64,000 nt of DNA from Rhizoclosmatium globosum (taxonomy: Eukaryota > Chytridiomycota > Chytridiomycetes > Chytridiales > Chytriomycetaceae). Positions 57,155-64,000 of this stretch are shown piece after piece. The translations under genes were made by a program, and so were the position numbers. Under the pieces are notes generated by a model. It did no database searches. It was not told the origin of the DNA and saw only the letters and a list, made by a program, of their open reading frames with translations. The DNA lies in the NCBI GenBank assembly GCA_002104985.1, contig MCGO01000126.1:52004-116003 (forward strand). Direction: 5' to 3'. Each line of letters begins with the position of its first letter. Positions within the stretch are counted from its first letter, which is position 1.

Positions 57155-60069
57155 TTATTTCTTTGGATCCTTGGCTGTAACCTGTAGGCGATTCTCCATT
57201 TCTTTCGCTAGCTCGTCTATCCGTGTTTTCATGTCCGCAAACTCATCCAATATTTGATGAAAGTCCATGTATGTTAATCTGTACAAAACTGATGGAGCAA
57301 CGGCTTGAACGGATGCTGTGCGAAGAACTTTGGTAATCAAAGCCACTTCCCCAATATATGCCCCGTCGTATAGGGACACCACTTTCCGGTCTCCGACAAA
57401 GACATCCACTTTTCCTGAAAGTATAAAGAACATGTCATGTCCAGAATCCCCTTGCTTGTGATATAGTCCCCAGACACGTAATATTGAGGACGAAGTGCCA
57501 TGGCAAGTCGACCAATGAAGATTTCATCACGTCCGTCTCCCACATCTCGACGCAGGAATGGTACACGTTCGAGTAACATTCGTGTATTTTGTAGTGAAAT
57601 TTCCTTTTGTTTCATTCAGTGAATAACCTAAAGCCAAGATGTTCTTACAGCTCGCAAGGACTCGTTCATCTCACTCAAAAGACTCTCTTCCTCAAAGAAC
57701 TTGCCGCGGTATTTCGTTTCGTAATAGGTAAATAGTTTCTGTTCCGTCTCAACACTCAGGTTTTTCCATTTGACATAATCCACAAGTTGTTCCATCTTCT
57801 GTGTGAACAAACGGCCCGATGGATTGATGGTCATAGTAGCAGAGGAAATAGCACCAAGAAATGCTGCATATATCACAGCAGCTACGACACAATATGCTGA
57901 GGAGATAAACTGTTCTTCGGCTGTTTGAGGGCTATTCAAAGAAACTCACATTAACGATATTGAACGATGCAAAACTTACTCAAAAGCTGCCGGAAACATA
58001 CTTCCCACAGCTTTGTATAATGTATAAGCATACAGTCCAAACACATCCCCTTCATCAAAACCCAACCAAAGGTCCTTCCAACCAACGTAACCCGTTGATT
58101 TCCCAAATAGTTGATTGTACATGCGTTAATATGCAAAAAGTAAATCATTCCAATTGCAATCGGAGCAATCTTAGATATACCAAAACCACACAACTCATCA
58201 ATCTGGAATCTCCATCGAATCAAGAGAGCACATTGAGAACTTAATTTTGGAGCTCTGTCAATGAGGCGAGCGAGACGTATGAGTAAGAGAAGATGACTGT
58301 ATTCCCAGCGAACAAATAAGACCTCGAATGGTATAATCGTCACAACTTCAAATATCATTGGCATGCCTATCCATTCTTGGATCCACGCGTTCAGTGTCGG
58401 TCGAAGCGACTCATATTCACGGAAACTATAAAGGACATTTGCTGCCTTAGGCTGTGGTGTGAGTACTGAAGTAATCGATTCCAATGCAAAGGTCACTGTC
58501 ATTACAATTGAGAAGAGGGGAAACTGTTCAACAGGTGCGTCGTAGAACGATATGAAAAACGGTATCAGCCATGTAAATATCAAAAACATAACAATGACAA
58601 CCAAATCCCATACGGTATTGAACAAAGACCTTGGATGAAGGCCATTCCTTGAAAAGCTCAGGTTATCGATTTCGGCTTTCTCAAAATGGAATAGATCGAC
58701 AATCCGTCCTTTGCTGTCAAACACAGGTAAAAGAAACGTCAGGAGAATAGTGTCTGATACGAAGGACTCTTTTTCATTCGGTGTCGTTGAATTCAACGTT
58801 TTTATCTCAGAAATCACTATGGCCTCTTGATCAGGTTGTAGCTTCTTGAGAATATCTCCACCAGACGCACGCATAGTCGCTTTTGTATCTCTCTTCAAGG
58901 GTTTCGAGCTATCTGCGTGAGACTCATGCACAGGTCGTCGAGGAGTATGTTGTGGGCTTATAGCATTTGGATGCCTCAGTGTCTTTAAAGCCTCCCGTCT
59001 CTCATTAAAAAGACTCCCAGACCGATTTAAGCTAGACATACTGGTATTGCGCGAACGACTCTCTCCCAGATGTGGTTGCTTAAACAACTGTTTTGAAATT
59101 CTGGAAATATCCTTTCTATCACTGCGAATAGAAACTTGATCGTGCATATCAAAGTTTCCATCTAGAAGAGATTTTGGAGTACTTGAAAGAATCTCTATTG
59201 GAGTGTCTGGCTGCAAAGATGCGGACGATTTGTCGGACACATCCTTAAAGAGTAGCATTGGCGATGTTATATCATTGTTAAGCACAGATAGTTGAGATAG
59301 ATCGATCTTTTTGGTTTGTATTGGGCTACTGTATCCTGAGCTTTCTTCAGTCTGAGAAATAGTACCCGACACGTTTCCCTCCAATGACGTGACCGATTCA
59401 ACTGAAGTTGTTATGACAATTTCAAGGGGATTAAAACTTCGTTTACACCTATCTGCATCGCCAAATAATGTATTTGATTTCTGTGTTGGTGATTGATCGA
59501 AGCTTCCTTCAGTGGGAACCACTTCGTCAAGAGGCTGAATAAAGTCCATATTATGGAATGATTCCGAGCTTGTTTTGGACGTAAGTGAAGATTGTTGGCT
59601 TGCAGATCGCTTGATTATTTTCTTGGGTCGGTCTCTTGACGTTGCAGGACTATGCCCAGGGCTGCGATTTGTACTTTGCGATTTATTTGAATCTGAAGGA
59701 GGGAAAATGCGACGAGGATTACTGGATGCAGTGTTAGCAAATCGATTCTTTGGTCCCGCAAACATTGATTGCGGCGCTGTTACATTTGCGGCCATATCAA
59801 TTGTATCTATGCGCGTTCTTAAATTAAAAATTTGCTTTCGTGTCAATTGATGCTTACAATCGTCTGGGGTTAGCCGTATCCCCTGAGCTGTATCCGACAG
59901 AACACTCTTTCTCAGATTCAGCTTGCTACCGGTTGAGTCTATGATACAATCAATATTAAAATATCACCACACAATCAACGGAGTAGGATTGTTACATTCC
60001 TTTTTTTGAAAGTTGTGCCTCTATCCTTTTCAAGACGGCAATCTGGCTGTCTTTGAACTTGATGATACT
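57155..60069 (-). CDS. CNG-type ion channel, copy A
   Basis: Paralogue of the 52.4-55.6 kb channel. The disordered N-terminus includes DMAANVTAPQSMFAGPKN. Membrane segments follow, then an S4-like helix (HLLLLIRLARLIDRAP), the pore AVGSMFPAAFE (about 57980-58012), S6 VIYAAFLGAISSATMTIN, C-linker (YVKWKNLSVETEQKLFTYYE) and cNBD (GDYIT-KQGDSGHDMFFILSGK; EVALITKVLRTASVQA). The stop is near 57155. Its first exon ends KDSQIAVLKRIEAQLSKKG, homologous in position to VEARLKA of copy 1, but the upstream start is missing: the duplication junction replaces it with RRP36 sequence. Single-base losses at about 57451 and 58109 break the frame relative to copy B. Confidence 0.82.
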
Positions 60070-61040
60070 ATAACTCCTCTTGAACAAGCCCTCATTGAAC
60101 TTTCCACTGAATTTGTTGAATCGAGGATCGCGATGCTCTTCCTTCTTCGGAAGTTCAACCACTTGACGGTAACGAGGAACGGGTCTCTTTGAAGTCATTT
60201 CAGCAGGACTATATGACGAATCAAATAAGTTCTACTGACATAAAAGCATGTATACTCACGCGTGTTTACTTGTACGCTTCTTGATTTCCTTCTTTTCTCT
60301 TGCTTCTCGTCCTCCTTTGAGATTAGATCCTGATTCCGGACCGCTATCGTCTGAATCACTCCCGTAAATAACGTTTGGATCATCCTCATCGTTCCTTTGA
60401 ATTGACATCCCCTTTCGCATTTGTTTGAAAGCTTTGGTTCCCATCTTTTCCTGAACATCCAGTAACTGACCGAACGGAACCTCAGCAAGCTCCTTTTGCA
60501 GTGATTTCTACGCGAGCCGATATCAGCACAGCGATTGCTTCAAGTATCAAAGCTCACCAGTTTCTCTTTCCGCTGATCCTCCCGCCTGATTTGTTCCACC
60601 TCATCGTCTTGCTCCTCATCGTAACCATCCTCGTCCGCATCACCTTCACCATCGTCAAACCGACCAGCATTTAAATCATCGCCCCCAAACCCGTCCTCGA
60701 AACCATCAAAAGGATCGTTCCCTTCATCAAAGTCCTCGACATCATCTTCATCAGCGAAATCAGCCATTTGCATCCTCCTTCGCACGCGATCATCGTCATC
60801 TTCCTCGTTTTCCTTCTTCTTATTTTGCACTGGTTTCTTTGCCTTGTTTGGTTTGTCAGCTTTCTTGTCAGTTTTCGCATCTTTTGGTTTTGGGGCTTCT
60901 TTTGCCTTTGCCGCTTTTGGCTTTGATGGGACTTCGACTTTTGCTTTCTTTAAAGCATTTCGGATTGCAAGCGAATCTTCGCCTTCAGATTCACTCTCAC
61001 TTTCGATTGTGAGGACGTTTCCAAACTTGCGTTTCGTCAT
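60070..61040 (-). CDS. RRP36: RRP36 copy B, 3'-truncated and fused to channel exon
   Basis: Start MTKRKFGNVLTIESES at 61040. The frame is intact where copy A is broken (MGTKAFKQMRKGMS). It runs through KFNEGLFKRSY and then, at the duplication junction near 60070, continues in frame into SIIKFKDSQIAVLKRIEAQL, the first exon of channel copy A. The RRP36 C-terminal third, including the conserved KQGKKAFYLKK block, is missing. Read on, the exon either ends at a TAA (60-some bases later) or splices at GTAAC into the channel, giving an RRP36-channel chimera. This copy alone cannot supply RRP36 function. Confidence 0.8.
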
Positions 61041-61117
61041 TTTGGAAGAGTAAAAAACAAAAAAGTGACAATAAATGTATAAACGTACATTCCTGTTATT
61101 AAAAGCGTTTATTGAGG

Positions 61118-64000
61118 TTATTTCTTTGGATCCTTGGCTGTAACCTGTAGGCGATTCTCCATTTCTTTCGCTAGCTCGTCTATCCGTGTTTTCATGTCCG
61201 CAAACTCATCCAATATTTGATGAAAGTCCATGTATGTTAATCTGTACAAAACTGATGGAGCAACGGCTTGAACGGATGCTGTGCGAAGAACTTTGGTAAT
61301 CAAAGCCACTTCCCCAATATATGCCCCGTCGTATAGGGACACCACTTTCCGGTCTCCGACAAAGACATCCACTTTTCCTGAAAGTATAAAGAACATGTCA
61401 TGTCCAGAATCCCCTTGCTTTGTGATATAGTCCCCAGACACGTAATATTGAGGACGAAGTGCCATGGCAAGTCGACCAATGAAGATTTCATCACGTCCGT
61501 CTCCCACATCTCGACGCAGGAATGGTACACGTTCGAGTAACATTCGTGTATTTTGTAGTGAAATTTCCTTTTGTTTCATTCAGTGAATAACCTAAAGCCA
61601 AGATGTTCTTACAGCTCGCAAGGACTCGTTCATCTCACTCAAAAGACTCTCTTCCTCAAAGAACTTGCCGCGGTATTTCGTTTCGTAATAGGTAAATAGT
61701 TTCTGTTCCGTCTCAACACTCAGGTTTTTCCATTTGACATAATCCACAAGTTGTTCCATCTTCTGTGTGAACAAACGGCCCGATGGATTGATGGTCATAG
61801 TAGCAGAGGAAATAGCACCAAGAAATGCTGCATATATCACAGCAGCTACGACACAATATGCTGAGGAGATAAACTGTTCTTCGGCTGTTTGAGGGCTATT
61901 CAAAGAAACTCACATTAACGATATTGAACGATGCAAAACTTACTCAAAAGCTGCCGGAAACATACTTCCCACAGCTTTGTATAATGTATAAGCATACAGT
62001 CCAAACACATCCCCTTCATCAAAACCCAACCAAAGGTCCTTCCAACCAACGTAACCCGTTGATTTCCCAAAATAGTTGATTGTACATGCGTTAATATGCA
62101 AAAAGTAAATCATTCCAATTGCAATCGGAGCAATCTTAGATATACCAAAACCACACAACTCATCAATCTGGAATCTCCATCGAATCAAGAGAGCACATTG
62201 AGAACTTAATTTTGGAGCTCTGTCAATGAGGCGAGCGAGACGTATGAGTAAGAGAAGATGACTGTATTCCCAGCGAACAAATAAGACCTCGAATGGTATA
62301 ATCGTCACAACTTCAAATATCATTGGCATGCCTATCCATTCTTGGATCCACGCGTTCAGTGTCGGTCGAAGCGACTCATATTCACGGAAACTATAAAGGA
62401 CATTTGCTGCCTTAGGCTGTGGTGTGAGTACTGAAGTAATCGATTCCAATGCAAAGTCACTGTCATTACAATTGAGAAGAGGGGAAACTGTTAACAGGTG
62501 CGTCGTAGAACGATATGAAAAACGGTATCAGCCATGTAAATATCAAAAACATACAATGACAACCAAATCCCATACGGTATTGAACAAAGACCTTGGATGA
62601 AGGCCATTCCTTGAAAAGCTCAGGTTATCGATTTCGGCTTTCTCAAAATGGAATAGATCGACAATCCGTCCTTTGCTGTCAAACACAGGTAAAAGAAACG
62701 TCAGGAGAATAGTGTCTGATACGAAGGACTCTTTTTCATTCGGTGTCGTTGAATTCAACGTTTTTTATCTCAGAAATCACTATGGCCTCTTGATCAGGTT
62801 GTAGCTTCTTGAGAATATCTCCACCAGACGCACGCATAGTCGCTTTTGTATCTCTCTTCAAGGGTTTCGAGCTATCTGCGTGAGACTCATGCACAGGTCG
62901 TCGAGGAGTATGTTGTGGGCTTATAGCATTTGGATGCTCAGTGTCTTTAAAGCCTCCCGTCTTTCATTAAAAAGACTCCCAGACCGATTTAAGCTAGACA
63001 TACTGGTATTGCGCGAACGACTCTCTCCCAGATGTGGTTGCTTAAACAACTGTTTTGAATTCTGGAAATATCCTTTCTATCACTGCGAATAGAACTTGAT
63101 CGTGCATATCAAAGTTTCCATCTAGAAGAGATTTTGGAGTACTTGAAAGAATCTCTATTGGAGTGTCTGGCTGCAAAGATGCGGACGATTTGTCGGACAC
63201 ATCCTTAAAGAGTAGCATTGGCGATGTATATATCATTGTTAAGCACAGATAGTTGAGATAGATCGATCTTTTTGGTTTGTATTGGGCTACTGTATCCTGA
63301 GCTTTCTTCAGTCTGAGAAATAGTACCGACACGTTTCCCTCCAATGACGTGACCGATTCAACTGAAGTTGTTATGACAATTTCAAGGGATTAAACTTCGT
63401 TTACACCTATCTGCATCGCAAATAATGTATTTGATTTCTGTGTTGGTGATTGATAGAAGCTTCCTTCATTGGAACCACTTCGTCAAAGGCTGAATAAAGT
63501 CCATATTATGGAATGATTCCGAGCTTGTTTTGGACGTAAGTGAAGATTGTTGGCTTGCAGATCGCTTGATTATTTCTTGGTCGTCTCTTGACGTTGCAGG
63601 ACTATGCCCAGGGCTGCGATTTGTACCTTTGCGATTTATTTGATCTGAAGGAGGGAAAATGCGACGAGGATTACTGGATGAGTTTAGCAATCGATTCTTT
63701 GGTCCCGCAAACATGATTGGGCGCTGTTACATTTGCGGCCATATCAATTGTATCTATGCGCGTTCTTAAATTAAAAATTTGCTTTCGTGTCAATTGATGC
63801 TTACAATCGTCTGGGTTAGCCGTATCCCTGAGCTGTATCCGACAGAACACTCTTTCTCAGATTCAGCTTGCTACCGGTTGAGTCTATGATACAATCAATA
63901 TTAAAATATCACCACACAATCAACGGAGTAGGATTGTTACATTCCTTTTTTTGAAAGTTGTGCCTCTATCCTTTTCAAGACGGCAATCTGGCTGTCTTTG
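61118..64000 (-). CDS. CNG-type ion channel, copy B (5' end beyond window)
   Basis: Near-identical repeat of channel copy A. The 3' part is the best-preserved of the three: one continuous exon 61118-61579 covers the cNBD (GDYITKQGDSGHDMFFILSGK ... EVALITKVLRTASVQA) to the stop. Exon 61592-61903 holds S6 and the C-linker, and 61940-62449 holds S4 to the pore (AVGSMFPAAFE at its end). Upstream of about 62450 the frame is interrupted by many one-base losses relative to copy A. The gene continues past the window edge. Which start it uses cannot be seen. Confidence 0.8.

Larger units (their letters stand above)
56110..64000. repeat. 3.96-kb direct tandem duplication (two units)
   Basis: Unit 1 is about 56110-60069 and unit 2 is about 60070-64000 or beyond, with an offset of 3,960 bp. 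The left ends align from TAACTCCTCTTGAACAAG (56111 and 60071). The last bases of the window (to 64000) match unit 1 up to about 60058, so unit 2 reaches at least within 12 bp of its expected end. Each unit holds the 5' part of RRP36 and nearly all of a CNG-type channel. The first 2.4 kb differ only at scattered single bases. The last 1.5 kb of unit 2 carries some two dozen small indels relative to unit 1. Confidence 0.95.

Overview
The window is nuclear DNA of an intron-rich, gene-dense eukaryote, most likely a zoosporic (early-diverging) fungus such as a chytrid. Introns are short (about 42-80 nt, a few near 140), mostly GT-AG. Genes are packed with gaps of 60-500 bp on both strands. The content mixes fungal-style housekeeping genes with genes tied to a flagellate, animal-like ancestry: the kinetochore protein Rod/KNTC1, a TSNAXIP1-like coiled-coil protein, CNG-type channels, HID1 and a CAPN5/6-type calpain. 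The taxonomic assignment is inference from gene content; no rRNA or other marker is present.

Layout. 0-3.6 kb: tRNA-Thr with intron, a Gly/Tyr-rich small protein, an unrecognised 3-exon gene and a NEK-like kinase, all on the minus strand. 3.8-6.6 kb: mitochondrial AFG3-type m-AAA protease (+). 6.9-7.7 kb: F-box/plant-type LRR protein (+). 7.9-10.0 kb: two related 7TM proteins (-), one with a single-base frame break. 10.3-13.5 kb: HID1 (-). 14.6-16.4 kb: secreted/type I membrane glycoprotein (+), followed by tRNA-Asn. 17.0-20.0 kb: coiled-coil, EF-hand-like flagellar-type protein (-), divergent from an F-BAR/SH3 membrane-bending protein (20.1-22.3 kb, +). 22.5-23.0 kb: tRNA-Glu and tRNA-Leu. 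23.3-24.3 kb: tubulin cofactor B (-). 24.6-27.4 kb: calpain whose catalytic Cys is replaced by His (+). 27.5-33.0 kb: large DH-PH RhoGEF with a RhoGAP-like region and a 24-residue repeat (+). 33.0-41.6 kb: Rod/KNTC1 in 30 exons (+). 41.7-43.8 kb: a second tandem 7TM pair (+). 43.9-49.1 kb: ABCC transporter (-). 49.6-50.6 kb: GT31 glycosyltransferase (+). 50.7-52.3 kb: broken NXPE/PC-esterase-like gene (-). 52.4-55.6 kb: CNG-type channel (-). 55.6-64.0 kb: RRP36 plus a second channel, in a 3.96-kb tandem duplication that runs to the window edge.

Microtubule and cytoskeleton genes recur (TBCB, Rod, F-BAR, RhoGEF, TSNAXIP1-like), but there is no operon-like logic. The most notable observations are the pseudoprotease calpain, Rod in a probable fungus, a repeated 7TM family of unknown class, CNG-type channels without a GYG filter, an in-frame RRP36-channel fusion at the duplication junction, three GC-AG introns, and long exons that switch from C-rich to G-rich in the direction of transcription on both strands. 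From about 47 kb onward, coding frames carry many single-base breaks. The second copy of the tandem repeat is especially affected, which points to consensus errors, pseudogenes or both.
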